NCBI GenBank assembly: GCA_964580235.1
Contig: CAZOJY010000056.1
Location: 1-21,849 of the forward strand
DNA length: 21,849 bases
Reading direction: 5' to 3'
Source: G020348385 sp964580235
Lineage (GTDB): Bacteria; Acidobacteriota; Aminicenantia; Aminicenantales; Aminicenantaceae
Shown here: positions 6,977 through 14,478 of the stretch, in pieces
Layout: every line of letters starts with the position of its first letter
Numbering within the stretch: position 1 is the first letter of the stretch
Position numbers and translations under genes: made by a program
Notes under the pieces: model-generated
The model's input: only the letters and a program-made list of their open reading frames with translations
Database searches by the model: none
Told to the model about the DNA's origin: nothing

Positions 6977-7762
6977 ATGGACGACCAATTCAAAAACGTC
7001 GAGAAGGAATTCAAGCAATTAAGAGCCGAATTCAAACGGAAAAGATTATCTGAACCAGACTTTAAGAAAAAATTGAGGGAGCTGCGTTTACAGGATCAGG
7101 AAGGGAGGTTCTGGACCATAGGGGCCCAAACCGGGAAGTGGTACTGCTTCGATGGGAATGATTGGATCGAGTCGAAGCCGCCATCGCTGGAAGAAAAAAG
7201 GGCCATTTGTGTTCACTGCGGGTTTGAGAACGACCTGGAAAATGAAGCATGTGCCTACTGTGGGGAAATCTTAAAAGAAAGTGCAGAAGGCGGGACAGAG
7301 GAAGAATTTTCCTGTCCGAATTGCGGAAAAAAACTCGATAAATTCACCTTTTTTTGTCCCGACTGTGACAGTAAAGAAGAAGAGGAGGCGGCGGAAAAAA
7401 CCTGGGAGCCTATCGAAGACTTCGATATGGAGCCGTCTATGGAAGAGGAGCCAGAAGAGGAAGAGCAGGTGCTGCGATCTCTCTATCCTTTTTCACTGGC
7501 CTTGTTTTTTGGTTCACTCGGTCTTCTTGCCGGTATCATAATGGGAGCATTCACCGGCACAACGGAATTCCTGCCTGGAGTCGTCAAAATTTTACCCTCA
7601 TTTCTGAGTGAGCTTCAAGGAAGTTTAATCGGAGGCCTGTTTTATGGGATTTTTGGAGGGATTTTAGGGTTTATAGCATTAGGTCTTCTGGGATTTCTCC
7701 TGGCAGTTTTGTTTAACGTGATTTTTTCTTTTATCGGCGGGATCAAGCTCCAGATCGAATAA
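6977..7762 (+). CDS. double zinc-ribbon membrane protein
   Basis: 261 aa. Residues 1-40 form a charged helix. Residues 43-66 are a G-R-F-W-T-I-G...GKWYxFDGNxW module seen beside zinc ribbons in many bacteria. Two four-cysteine ribbons follow: C78/C81/C92/C95 and C113/C116/C127/C130. A very acidic linker (about 132-165) leads to a hydrophobic C-terminus with helices at about 172-193 and 216-254, rich in Gly. Topology suggests ribbons in the cytoplasm and a membrane anchor. Function is unknown. The start codon lies almost at the predicted transcription start, so the mRNA may be leaderless. The stop codon touches the T-tract of the minus-strand terminator at 7758-7783. Confidence 0.75.
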   Translation: MDDQFKNVEKEFKQLRAEFKRKRLSEPDFKKKLRELRLQDQEGRFWTIGAQTGKWYCFDGNDWIESKPPSLEEKRAICVHCGFENDLENEACAYCGEILKESAEGGTEEEFSCPNCGKKLDKFTFFCPDCDSKEEEEAAEKTWEPIEDFDMEPSMEEEPEEEEQVLRSLYPFSLALFFGSLGLLAGIIMGAFTGTTEFLPGVVKILPSFLSELQGSLIGGLFYGIFGGILGFIALGLLGFLLAVLFNVIFSFIGGIKLQIE

Positions 7763-7783
7763 AACCCCCCTTGTTATGGGGGG
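7758..7783 (-). terminator. GC hairpin terminator for the leftward operon
   Basis: CCCCCC (7765-7770), seven-base loop, GGGGGG (7778-7783). Read on the minus strand the hairpin is followed by TTTTATT (7764-7758), as expected for an intrinsic terminator of the queH-side operon. On the plus strand there is no T-tract, though the hairpin may still slow read-through from the zinc-ribbon gene. Confidence 0.55.
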
Positions 7784-7908
7784 ATGTTCGCAAGACCTGT
7801 CAGAGCCACCGTCTTTATGCCGTGCTGCTGTCGGGCCATTTCTGCCACACGGGCGATCGTTGAAGCCAGAGTTTTGTGGAATTTGGCCGCGATTTGGGAA
7901 ACAGACCG
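7774..7908 (-). pseudogene. decayed HypF-like carbamoyltransferase C-terminal fragment
   Basis: On the minus strand, after an in-frame TAG at 7911-7909, about 43 codons read ...QIAAKFHKTLASTIAR, VAEMARQQHGIKTVALTG and then diverge to a TAA. This resembles the IAARFHNTLA...GLxTVALSGGVFQN stretch of the Kae1-like domain at the HypF C-terminus ([NiFe]-hydrogenase maturation). No start, no SGG-x-x-QN continuation and no other hyp gene are present, so it is a relic. The family assignment is from memory of the motif; a related carbamoyltransferase or TsaD/Kae1 relative is the alternative. Confidence 0.5.
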
Positions 7909-7964
7909 CTAGACACCACAACCTCAACCGCCACCCCTTTTCCTTCCTCCATTAATTTTATTCT

Positions 7965-7995
7965 TGTCATTGCGAACAGAGTGAAGCAACCTCAT
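7965..7995 (+). repeat. REP-like intergenic repeat (TGTCATTGCGA type)
   Basis: The stretch starting TGTCATTGCGAACAGAG and continuing TGAAGCAACCTCAT closely resembles the TGTCATTGCGAG...GAAGCAATCTC repeat that is scattered in many copies in diverse bacterial genomes. Only one copy is in this window. The stop codon of queH (7994-7992 on the minus strand) lies inside it. Confidence 0.45.
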
Positions 7996-8528
7996 CCTTT
8001 AGAATAAATGCAGCCGCAATAATTTTGTCTGTATAGTTTGTGTTGTTTGCTGAGCTCCACACTCTTTTTGAATCCATCCTTCTTTTTGAAGTTCGCTTGA
8101 AGAAATTCTATTTTGAACCGCCGTCCAAACATTTTCCCGATCCTGTTCATAACATCTGCTTTTTTCCAGGGACTCAAGCTCATCACTGTGGAGAACATAT
8201 CGAATCCAAGCTCTGCCGCATTTTTGGCCGTTTTTTCTAACCTTAAGGCATAACACACATCGCATCTTCGTCCCTTTTCTGGCTCGTCCTTGAACTTGGC
8301 GGTTATTTTGTGCCACAGGTTGTCATCATACGGCCCTTCGATGATTTCAAAACCGAGCGAGGCCCCGACTTTTTGTGTTTCTTCGAGCCTCTGGTTGTAT
8401 TCCTCACGAGGGTGGATGTTCGGGTTGTAAAAAAAACCGCTCACATCATAGTCATGCCGGAGAAGGTCCATGACATAGAGGGCATCGGGAGCACAACAGA
8501 TATGAACCAGCATCTTTGGCTTTTTCAT
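7992..8528 (-). CDS. queH: epoxyqueuosine reductase QueH
   Basis: 178 aa, the usual QueH (DUF208) length. The enzyme reduces epoxyqueuosine to queuosine in tRNA, the last step of the pathway, and is the non-orthologous alternative to QueG. Seen here: the N-terminal HICCAPD (C11, C12), RRCDVCYALRL (C89, C92), SPWKK (119-123), the FKKKDGF...ELSKQ segment and the C-terminal YRQNYCGC (C171, C173). These cysteines bind the Fe-S cluster and metal in the family. AGGA lies two to three bases upstream of the ATG, rather close. It is the last gene of a leftward series (71-base gap from the coiled-coil gene). The stop codon falls inside a REP-like repeat, but the protein appears complete. Confidence 0.93.
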   Translation of the reverse strand: MKKPKMLVHICCAPDALYVMDLLRHDYDVSGFFYNPNIHPREEYNQRLEETQKVGASLGFEIIEGPYDDNLWHKITAKFKDEPEKGRRCDVCYALRLEKTAKNAAELGFDMFSTVMSLSPWKKADVMNRIGKMFGRRFKIEFLQANFKKKDGFKKSVELSKQHKLYRQNYCGCIYSKG

Positions 8529-8599
8529 ATTCCTATTCTATCCCGTCTCTTACGAACCGTAAACCCCGCTTTTTGTCCGGGCTTCCGTGGTGAGGGTGG

Positions 8600-9577
8600 T
8601 TATAGATTCTTTATCTGCTGCTCTAACTCTCCGATGCGTTCGTTCGACCGGTCGATTTTGGAGTAGAACAAAGACAGCTCCTCTCGTTTCACTCTAGCTT
8701 CATCGGTTTGTTTGCCCAAACGCACGAAAAGTGGCTCTTTTTTTTTCTCGACGCTTTTTATTCTCTCGTTCAGTTTTTCTTTGTTTCTTTTCCATTCCCT
8801 GATTTCTTTATGGAATTCGCGGATTCTTTTCTTACCGCCTTCTTCCATCATTTTTAGTTTTTTGTCAAACTCTTCGATTTTTTCTTGATGGGTCTTTTGC
8901 TCTTTTTCCAAATTCAATCTTTTTTCCACAAGTTTCTTAATTGTCTTATCAATGTCTTCTTTTTGTTTTCTCAGGTCCGTGAATTTGATGTCAGCCTCAT
9001 TTCCGGAAAAATTGATGCCTCTGGCTGCTCCTTCCAATTCTTTCTGCTTCTGCATTACCGTGATTTCCAGCACTTTCTCCTCATCCTTTATTTCCACCAA
9101 TTTTTCTTGATAAGGCTTTCTCACCGATTCCTGTTCGGACAACAAATCCTTGTGTTTCTGGCTGAATTTTTCCAGATCGGCTTCTAGACCCGTGATTTTC
9201 ACCTGGATGTCGCTGGATTCCTGCCTGAGGTTTTTTTTGTTTTGTTCGAGTTTATCGAGTTCTTGGGAAATTTTTTCCGCTTCAGGGATTTTGAGTTTGT
9301 CTTCCCAGACTTTTATCCCAAGGTTTCTGATAAATTCATCCCTTTTGCGGCACTCTCTTTTTATTCTGGCATGAAGCCGGAGTTTTATCAGTTTTTTCTT
9401 TGCCCCAAAAAAAAAGAGATTTATCCGCCGCCTCAAATCCTTATCGCGCAGGAATATGAACACGAGCAGAAGAAGAATCGCAAACAAAAGCAGCCAGAAT
9501 ATCCAGTAGGGAAGTCCCTCGCTTGCTCCCGGAGGAGGAGTCTGTCTGGTGAAGATATTGTGGAGAATTCCTCTCAT
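8600..9577 (-). CDS. membrane-anchored coiled-coil protein
   Basis: 325 aa. A short N-terminal tail containing RQTPPP precedes one membrane helix at about 22-43. A basic region (44-80) and a long, charged, heptad-rich coiled coil run from about 95 to the end (for example KKNLRQESSDIQ, LNLEKEQKTHQEKIEEFD). No enzymatic domain is recognisable; a scaffold or spacer role is inferred. The ATG at 9577 is the only start before an in-frame TGA upstream and has no Shine-Dalgarno sequence. It lies 84 bases downstream of the carboxypeptidase gene. Long plus-strand reading frames opposite it are by-products of its lysine/glutamate-rich codons. Confidence 0.7.
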   Translation of the reverse strand: MRGILHNIFTRQTPPPGASEGLPYWIFWLLLFAILLLLVFIFLRDKDLRRRINLFFFGAKKKLIKLRLHARIKRECRKRDEFIRNLGIKVWEDKLKIPEAEKISQELDKLEQNKKNLRQESSDIQVKITGLEADLEKFSQKHKDLLSEQESVRKPYQEKLVEIKDEEKVLEITVMQKQKELEGAARGINFSGNEADIKFTDLRKQKEDIDKTIKKLVEKRLNLEKEQKTHQEKIEEFDKKLKMMEEGGKKRIREFHKEIREWKRNKEKLNERIKSVEKKKEPLFVRLGKQTDEARVKREELSLFYSKIDRSNERIGELEQQIKNL

Positions 9578-9661
9578 TTTAGCGGCAATGTTCCAATATT
9601 TTTCACGTTTGGCCTTTGCTTGTCAATAGAGAATTCAAAATCGTCGGCCAAAGCGATGACA

Positions 9662-10933
9662 TCACTTCAACAGCAAAGACCTGCGTTTTTGCTGCGGAGC
9701 ACGACTTTGGGAAAGCAAGGCTCGGGAAGGATAGGCCCGTATGCACCAATCGATAAGATACATAGCGGCCGGCAGATTTTCGTTGAATATGGGCTGGATG
9801 TCCGCTTCGGCATTAAAGAATTCTCCTGTGAGACTGCTGTCCGGGGGAAGTTCAATCGTAAAGGAAGGAATCCCGTATACACCAAAGCTCCAGTCGGTGG
9901 TATCCCCGTTGGTCAAATAAAATCCGGCCCCTGCCCGTGCAGCGTCGTAAATTCTCCCGTTCACCGGCTCCATCAACCCAGACATCTGATTTCCGATTTC
10001 GAGCAGGAGGTCCTCCCTGTCAGAGGGGGATTCCGTATAACCCCAGGGATACAAGATCACCTGGGAATAATTGTGGTAGGATACCAATGCCTGAAAATTC
10101 TTCTGACCGAACAGGTCGCGGACAGCCTGGGTTTCTGGCTCTGTAAACGGGCCGGTGCCTCTGTAAACTTCGGATGCCGGATTTGGACTCGACCCCTGGT
10201 TGTCATATCCCCATTTGTATCCGTAGTTTCTGTTAAGGTCCACGCCAAAAGTCCCGTCTCCGTTATCCCTCATATTTTTCCGCCAATACCTGTAGAAATG
10301 GATCGAATATTCCAGTCCATCCGGGTTGACAAGAGGAACGATCCATATTTCACAGTTATCCACCAGGCGTTTGATCTGAGGATTTGTATCGTAGTTTTCG
10401 ACAAGATATTTTCCAAGCAGATAAGGAACTTCCACCGAGATCCATTCCCTGGCATGATGACAGCCGAGAAAAATGATGGAAGCCTCGTTATCCTGCATCC
10501 CCACATTGCCGCTTATTTTTAGTGCGTAGATGTTTCTCTGTTCGAGGCTGTCTCCGATATCGATCACCTCTGCCAGCTCGGGATAACTGTCAGCCAGCGC
10601 CATCAAATCCCGCTCGAGTTCTGGATAGGAATGAAAATCGCCGTTCACCCCGCCTTGGATGGTATAGAGATTTTCTGGTTTGAAGTTAACCTTTTGAGAT
10701 TCAACAAGATACGGAATATTTTTTGCCTTAAGCCCAATCAAATCATCCGGAGATGCCACAATAAAGATTTTTCCATCCTTTTCCATCAGGAGGTCAAGAT
10801 TCATGTCCAGGATGTCTTTAAAAAACTCCCGGTTTTTTTCTATCGAAATAATCTCCCTGTCCGGGATGTTTTGGGCGCCGGCAAGACTGAAGGCAAAACA
10901 AATAAAAACAAAAATAATCGATAGTTTTTTCAT
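9662..10933 (-). CDS. secreted zinc carboxypeptidase (M14)
   Basis: 423 aa. A Sec signal peptide (1-20, cleavage after AGA) is followed by a prodomain-like region (21-95) and an M14 catalytic domain (about 98-400). Visible active-site parts are zinc ligands H160 and E163 in HAREW, third ligand H287 in SYHNYSQ, substrate-binding N234/R235 in DLNRNYGY, and catalytic E361 in FTIELP. It should remove C-terminal residues from peptides outside the cytoplasm. GAGG lies eight bases upstream of the ATG. The gene starts ten bases after the barrel-protein stop, so the two are almost certainly co-transcribed; this suggests peptide scavenging coupled to an outer-membrane protein. Specificity (A or B type) is not decided. 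Confidence 0.93.
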   Translation of the reverse strand: MKKLSIIFVFICFAFSLAGAQNIPDREIISIEKNREFFKDILDMNLDLLMEKDGKIFIVASPDDLIGLKAKNIPYLVESQKVNFKPENLYTIQGGVNGDFHSYPELERDLMALADSYPELAEVIDIGDSLEQRNIYALKISGNVGMQDNEASIIFLGCHHAREWISVEVPYLLGKYLVENYDTNPQIKRLVDNCEIWIVPLVNPDGLEYSIHFYRYWRKNMRDNGDGTFGVDLNRNYGYKWGYDNQGSSPNPASEVYRGTGPFTEPETQAVRDLFGQKNFQALVSYHNYSQVILYPWGYTESPSDREDLLLEIGNQMSGLMEPVNGRIYDAARAGAGFYLTNGDTTDWSFGVYGIPSFTIELPPDSSLTGEFFNAEADIQPIFNENLPAAMYLIDWCIRAYPSRALLSQSRAPQQKRRSLLLK

Positions 10934-10943
10934 AAAAAAAACC

Positions 10944-12185
10944 TCACAGAAAATAACTCAGTGTAATAGAAAATTTGCGGCCGTACAGATCATGGCCGGA
11001 GCCTTTTTCACTTCCGAACATGGCTCCTGCATCCAGACGCAGCTGCCGCCAATACACCCCGGCACCCACCGTATAATAAACATAAAAAGAGCTCGGCTCT
11101 CTAACTGGTTGAGGATCATGGCTCAACCCAACCCTTATCGGTACCCTGAAATCCTGCCCGAAAAGGCGGAGCGCCCCTATGTATTCCAGTCCTCCGCTGA
11201 CTTTGATAACGTTTCTGAATTCCCTTTTGATTTCCTCATCGAAATAAGTGACCGCGTAAGAGGACCAGTTGAAATAACTCACATCCATGGCCGCCCTGAA
11301 CTGCGGCGAAATCCTGTAATCCGCACCAACCCCAAAAACAAACGGCTGTTTGTATTCGTTTTTCGCCGCAGCATCAATCCTAATTTCCGTGCTGCCCTGA
11401 GGGGAATCATAGAACAATTTGCTCTGGCTGTCTGTTTTTTTGGTGTAGGGAGTCCGGAACACAGCGGCTATCGTAAGTTTTTGTGTGACATCTGCCGTCA
11501 AACCTCCGTTTGCGTAGAGCCCCTTGAATTCGTGCGATTTCTGATCGGAAATGGTCACACCGCTGTAATACATATTTTCCACGATTTTTTTTTCCATCGA
11601 CCCGGAGACATAATTTACCCCGATTCCGAAGGAAAGCCATTTTCCCAATTTCCTCGCGACGGAGATATTATAATTCCTGAGGAGGCCGCTTTGCCGGAAC
11701 TCGAGCGAGTACTGGACTCCGCCTGCGTATTCATAATCCGGATTTTGGGAAGGCCGTTCGTAATTTTCTAAAAGCCCGATGCTTATGCCCAAAGCCCATC
11801 CTTTATGGGTGAAGCTGATTCCTGCAAAATCTAGAGCATATATCCCCATGGGACTATTTCCTTCAGATATAAGCACACCGGTGTTCACGATGGCATACCT
11901 GTGGAAGGAGGCCGCATCGTATGAGCCGTTGACGGTGAAAGAAAATTTTGGAAGGGCGGTCAAGCGGGCCGGATTGACCAGAGAAGCAGACGAATCCGCC
12001 ACCAGGGCGAACTGTGCCTCTCCCATCCCCACCGCAGATGCCGATGGAATCCCGAAGGTGTTCCATGTGCGGAAAGGGGCTTCGTCCTCATATTGCCCGA
12101 TGCTGAGCTGAGCCCGGGCCTGGACCGAACACAGGAAAAAAACACACACAAAAAAAGCTGCAAAATAGGGGATCATTTTTTTCAT
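10944..12185 (-). CDS. outer-membrane beta-barrel protein (PorV/FadL-like)
   Basis: 413 aa from the ATG at 12185, chosen because MKKMIPYFAAFF...CSVQARAQ is a clean signal peptide and a promoter lies just upstream (12201-12229). Longer reading to 12332 would put hydrophilic sequence before it and run into the fabH promoter. The mature N-terminus has SASAVGMGEAQFALVADSSASLVNPARL split over 50-80. This is the GMGxAxxAxADDxxAxxxNPAxL pattern of PorV/FadL/UPF0164-type barrels. The remainder alternates polar and aromatic residues as in beta strands and ends in SITLSYFL, with an aromatic residue near the terminus as in barrel proteins. It is first gene of the leftward series with M14 peptidase, coiled-coil protein and queH. 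Transport substrate unknown. Confidence 0.75.
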   Translation of the reverse strand: MKKMIPYFAAFFVCVFFLCSVQARAQLSIGQYEDEAPFRTWNTFGIPSASAVGMGEAQFALVADSSASLVNPARLTALPKFSFTVNGSYDAASFHRYAIVNTGVLISEGNSPMGIYALDFAGISFTHKGWALGISIGLLENYERPSQNPDYEYAGGVQYSLEFRQSGLLRNYNISVARKLGKWLSFGIGVNYVSGSMEKKIVENMYYSGVTISDQKSHEFKGLYANGGLTADVTQKLTIAAVFRTPYTKKTDSQSKLFYDSPQGSTEIRIDAAAKNEYKQPFVFGVGADYRISPQFRAAMDVSYFNWSSYAVTYFDEEIKREFRNVIKVSGGLEYIGALRLFGQDFRVPIRVGLSHDPQPVREPSSFYVYYTVGAGVYWRQLRLDAGAMFGSEKGSGHDLYGRKFSITLSYFL

Positions 12186-12200
12186 TTTCTTCGACTTTCG

Positions 12201-12229
12201 ATTGTAGCGATCCTTCCACGATTCTGCAA
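12201..12229 (-). promoter_or_regulatory. possible promoter for the barrel-protein operon
   Basis: On the minus strand TTGCAG (12229-12224), a 17-base spacer and TACAAT (12206-12201). The -10 is 5 of 6 and the -35 is weak. Transcription would begin about ten bases before the ATG at 12185, which supports the short form of the protein. Confidence 0.3.
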
Positions 12230-12240
12230 CTCCCATTTTA

Positions 12241-12269
12241 TTGCAAATTTCCCTCAAGTGTGCTATAGA
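12241..12269 (+). promoter_or_regulatory. extended -10 promoter for fabH
   Basis: TTGCAA (12241-12246), 17 bases, TATAGA (12264-12269) with a TG extension just before the -10 (TGcTATAGA). The predicted transcript starts about 16 bases before the fabH ATG. Confidence 0.4.
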
Positions 12270-12291
12270 GTATGCTTTATTTGGGAAAAAA

Positions 12292-13287
12292 ATGGAAAAA
12301 TCGGAAAAAAGAAAAATCAAAATCATAGGCACGGGATTTTATGCTCCGGATAAAGTATTGACAAATTTCGATCTGGAAAAGATAGTCGATACGTCGGATG
12401 AATGGATTGTCACCCGCACGGGCATACGTGAAAGACGGATTGCGTCGGAAGACCAAATGACTTCGGATCTGGCCGTGGAGGCAGCTCACAAGACTCTGAA
12501 TAACGCCGGTCTCAAAGTCAAAGACATCGATTTGATCCTCATGGCAACGTCCACTCCAGATACGATTTTTCCGTCCACATCATGCTGGGTCCAGAGCAAA
12601 CTGGGGGCAGACCACATCCCGGCATTTGACATCTCGGCCGGATGCACGGGTTTTTTGTACGGAATGATCGTGGCGGAGGGATTGATTCTCAGTGGAATCA
12701 ACAACCGCATCCTGCTTATCGGGTCAGAACTTCTGACAAAAGTGGTTAACTGGAAGGACAGGAATACCTGTGTTTTGTTCGGAGATGCCGCAGGAGCGGT
12801 GGTTCTGGAGGAGAGTCATGGTGAATCCGGAATGCTTTCATCCTACTGGAAGGCGGACGGAAAGTTAGCCGACCTGTTGAGTATTCCTGCCGGCGGCTCC
12901 AGAATTCCCACAACGGTTCAGACCATTGCCCAGGATCTCCATTATTTGCAGATGAAGGGAAACGATGTCTTCAAACATGCAGTAAAACGGATGGGCGAGG
13001 CGGCTGTAGCTGCCCTCAAAAAGGCGGGATTGGACAAAGAAGATATCGACTATCTCATCCCTCACCAGGCCAATATTCGAATTATCGAGGCAACAGGCAG
13101 ACGGTTGAACCTGCCCTCAGAGAAAGTCTACATCAACATCCACAAATACGGCAATGTCTCTGTAGCCACCATTCCGATTGCCCTGCATGAGCTCAGCGAA
13201 TCCGGCAAATTGAAGGACGGCACGATCATCGTGATGGACGCATTCGGCGCTGGATTTACCTGGGCGGCCATCGCTTACCGCTGGTAG
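12292..13287 (+). CDS. fabH: beta-ketoacyl-ACP synthase III
   Basis: 331 aa, normal FabH length. It condenses an acyl-CoA with malonyl-ACP to begin type II fatty acid synthesis. The catalytic triad is complete: C118 in DISAGCTGF, H258 in IPHQAN and N288 in HKYGN. The N-terminal TRTGIRERR segment (41-49) and C-terminal FGAGFTWAA (318-326) are canonical. The ATG at 12292 is preferred over an in-frame TTG at 12241, because TTG lies in the -35 box of its promoter; GGGAAA is the only weak ribosome site. No other fab gene is adjacent, so it is a stand-alone copy. A related thiolase-fold enzyme is possible but the motif set fits FabH well. Confidence 0.92.
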   Translation: MEKSEKRKIKIIGTGFYAPDKVLTNFDLEKIVDTSDEWIVTRTGIRERRIASEDQMTSDLAVEAAHKTLNNAGLKVKDIDLILMATSTPDTIFPSTSCWVQSKLGADHIPAFDISAGCTGFLYGMIVAEGLILSGINNRILLIGSELLTKVVNWKDRNTCVLFGDAAGAVVLEESHGESGMLSSYWKADGKLADLLSIPAGGSRIPTTVQTIAQDLHYLQMKGNDVFKHAVKRMGEAAVAALKKAGLDKEDIDYLIPHQANIRIIEATGRRLNLPSEKVYINIHKYGNVSVATIPIALHELSESGKLKDGTIIVMDAFGAGFTWAAIAYRW

Positions 13288-13361
13288 TTCTGGGAACGAT
13301 TCCTAAAGGCTAGATCCTCAATGGCGCTTCGGACATACCTGATATCTTTTTTCATTAGAGC

Positions 13362-13370
13362 TTATCCACA
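13362..13370 (+). promoter_or_regulatory. exact DnaA-box sequence
   Basis: TTATCCACA at 13362-13370 matches the DnaA-box consensus perfectly and lies 25 bases before the -35 of the TlpA-like gene. A single copy could arise by chance in a window this size. Confidence 0.25.
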
Positions 13371-13395
13371 CAAAATGGAATATAACCAAAAAAGC

Positions 13396-13424
13396 TTGAA
13401 TTTTGCCAGGTGAAAATCTATAAT
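13396..13424 (+). promoter_or_regulatory. sigma70-type promoter for the TlpA-like gene
   Basis: TTGAAT (13396-13401), a 17-base spacer and a perfect TATAAT (13419-13424). The leader before the ATG at 13459 is about 28 bases and contains AAGGAGA. Confidence 0.6.
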
Positions 13425-13458
13425 ATCTATAGTATTAATAAAACACAAGGAGAATAAC

Positions 13459-13962
13459 ATGAGAAAAATCGCAGGATTTTTTGTTCCTGTCATCCTGGCA
13501 TCATTTATCCTGGTGGGAACGGCCAGTGCACGCGCTTATGATAATGATCCTCCTGTCGCTCCGGGATTTGCTCTCAAAAGCTTGAGCGGCAGCAATATTT
13601 TACTTTCAGACTACAAAGGAAAGGTGTTGTTCTTGAATTTTTGGGCCACGTGGTGTCCGCCGTGCCGGGCGGAGATTCCGGATTTCATTGAAGTATATAA
13701 TGAATATAAAGATAAGGGAATGGAGATTTTGGGTGTCTCTGTCGATCAGACGAGTGCAGAGAAGGTGAGTAATTTTGTTGCGAAGAATAAGATGAATTAT
13801 CCGGTTGCCATGGCGACGAAAGCTCTGTTCAAAGATTATCCGCCGCCCCAGGCCATCCCCACGACTCTTGTAATTGACAGGACCGGGAAAATTCAATATA
13901 AAAAAGTGGGCATGATGTCCAAAAAGGAAATGATCGGCCTGTTCAATAAATTTTCAAAATAA
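13459..13962 (+). CDS. exported TlpA/ResA-like thiol-disulfide protein
   Basis: 167 aa. A signal peptide (1-26, ending SARA) precedes a thioredoxin fold of the TlpA/AhpC-TSA class. The redox site is W65-C66-P-P-C69 and the cis-proline is P134 in AIPTT. The NFWATWCPPCRAEIP context and GVSVDQ segment are typical. WCPPC proteins usually act as periplasmic reductants, for example in cytochrome c maturation; no cyt c genes are here, so the target is unknown. AAGGAGA lies six bases upstream of the ATG. It is followed after six bases by a ferritin-like gene, suggesting a redox or oxidative-stress pair. Confidence 0.9.
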   Translation: MRKIAGFFVPVILASFILVGTASARAYDNDPPVAPGFALKSLSGSNILLSDYKGKVLFLNFWATWCPPCRAEIPDFIEVYNEYKDKGMEILGVSVDQTSAEKVSNFVAKNKMNYPVAMATKALFKDYPPPQAIPTTLVIDRTGKIQYKKVGMMSKKEMIGLFNKFSK

Positions 13963-13968
13963 GCCTGT

Positions 13969-14475
13969 ATGATGGCTGAAACAAAAACTCTCGACATCCT
14001 TAAAGGTGCCATTCTTCTGGAAAAAAGAGGAAGAGCCCTGTATGAGTCTGTCGTGAAAACCTCAAAAACCGAAGGTGTGAAAGAGCTTTTCGATATGCTT
14101 TCCCGGGAGGAAGACAAACATATCCGTGTGCTGAATAAACAATTTTCTCGCATCGCGAAGGGGCGATCTTTTGATACAGCCGGGCTAGAAAAAGAACACG
14201 CTTCCACGCATGAGGCCATCATGACACAGGAGATCGTCGAGAAAATATCGGGTGCGGGATACGAGGCGGCTGTGATTTCTGCAGCCCTCGGATTTGAGAA
14301 AAATGCGGTGAAATATTATTCCGAACGTGCTGCGGCGGCTGAATCCGCACAGGAAAAAAAGCTTTTTGTCTGGCTGACAGAGTGGGAAAAAAACCACTTG
14401 CTGATGCTGGCGCGATTGGACAGCGAACTTAAAGAAAAAATCTGGTACGACAACCAGTTCTGGCCGCTGGATTAA
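13969..14475 (+). CDS. ferritin-like (rubrerythrin-type) diiron protein
   Basis: 168 aa four-helix bundle. Two glutamate/ExxH sets are visible: E18 with E48-x-x-H51, and E110 with E140-x-x-H143. This is the pattern of ferritin-like diiron sites (rubrerythrin / COG1633). There is no rubredoxin domain and no cysteine pair, so it would need an outside electron donor. The C-terminus WYDNQFWPLD resembles the tail of other COG1633 members. Likely roles are peroxide reduction or iron handling, by family inference. The tandem ATG ATG start has no Shine-Dalgarno sequence and lies six bases after the TlpA-like stop, so it probably depends on coupling. It converges with korC, three bases apart. Confidence 0.85.
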   Translation: MMAETKTLDILKGAILLEKRGRALYESVVKTSKTEGVKELFDMLSREEDKHIRVLNKQFSRIAKGRSFDTAGLEKEHASTHEAIMTQEIVEKISGAGYEAAVISAALGFEKNAVKYYSERAAAAESAQEKKLFVWLTEWEKNHLLMLARLDSELKEKIWYDNQFWPLD

Positions 14476-14478
14476 TTC

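Noticed and set aside
7679..7927. 82-codon minus-strand open frame running through the HypF-like relic
   Set aside because: It is in a different frame from the HypF-like match and runs into the zinc-ribbon coding region; the product is unrecognisable.
9242..10522. 426-codon open frame on the plus strand
   Set aside because: It lies opposite the M14 carboxypeptidase and coiled-coil genes, which have complete motifs on the minus strand; its product has no recognisable domain and no ribosome site.
10803..11771. 322-codon open frame on the plus strand
   Set aside because: It is antisense to the outer-membrane barrel gene, and the product shows no domain or signal; it is a by-product of codon bias.
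12241..12291. Longer FabH start at TTG 12241
   Set aside because: The TTG is part of the predicted -35 box and the extra 17 residues are not FabH-like; the ATG at 12292 gives a normal N-terminus.
12186..12332. Longer form of the barrel protein starting at 12332
   Set aside because: It would bury the signal peptide behind about 50 residues and overlap the fabH start; a promoter lies at 12201-12229.
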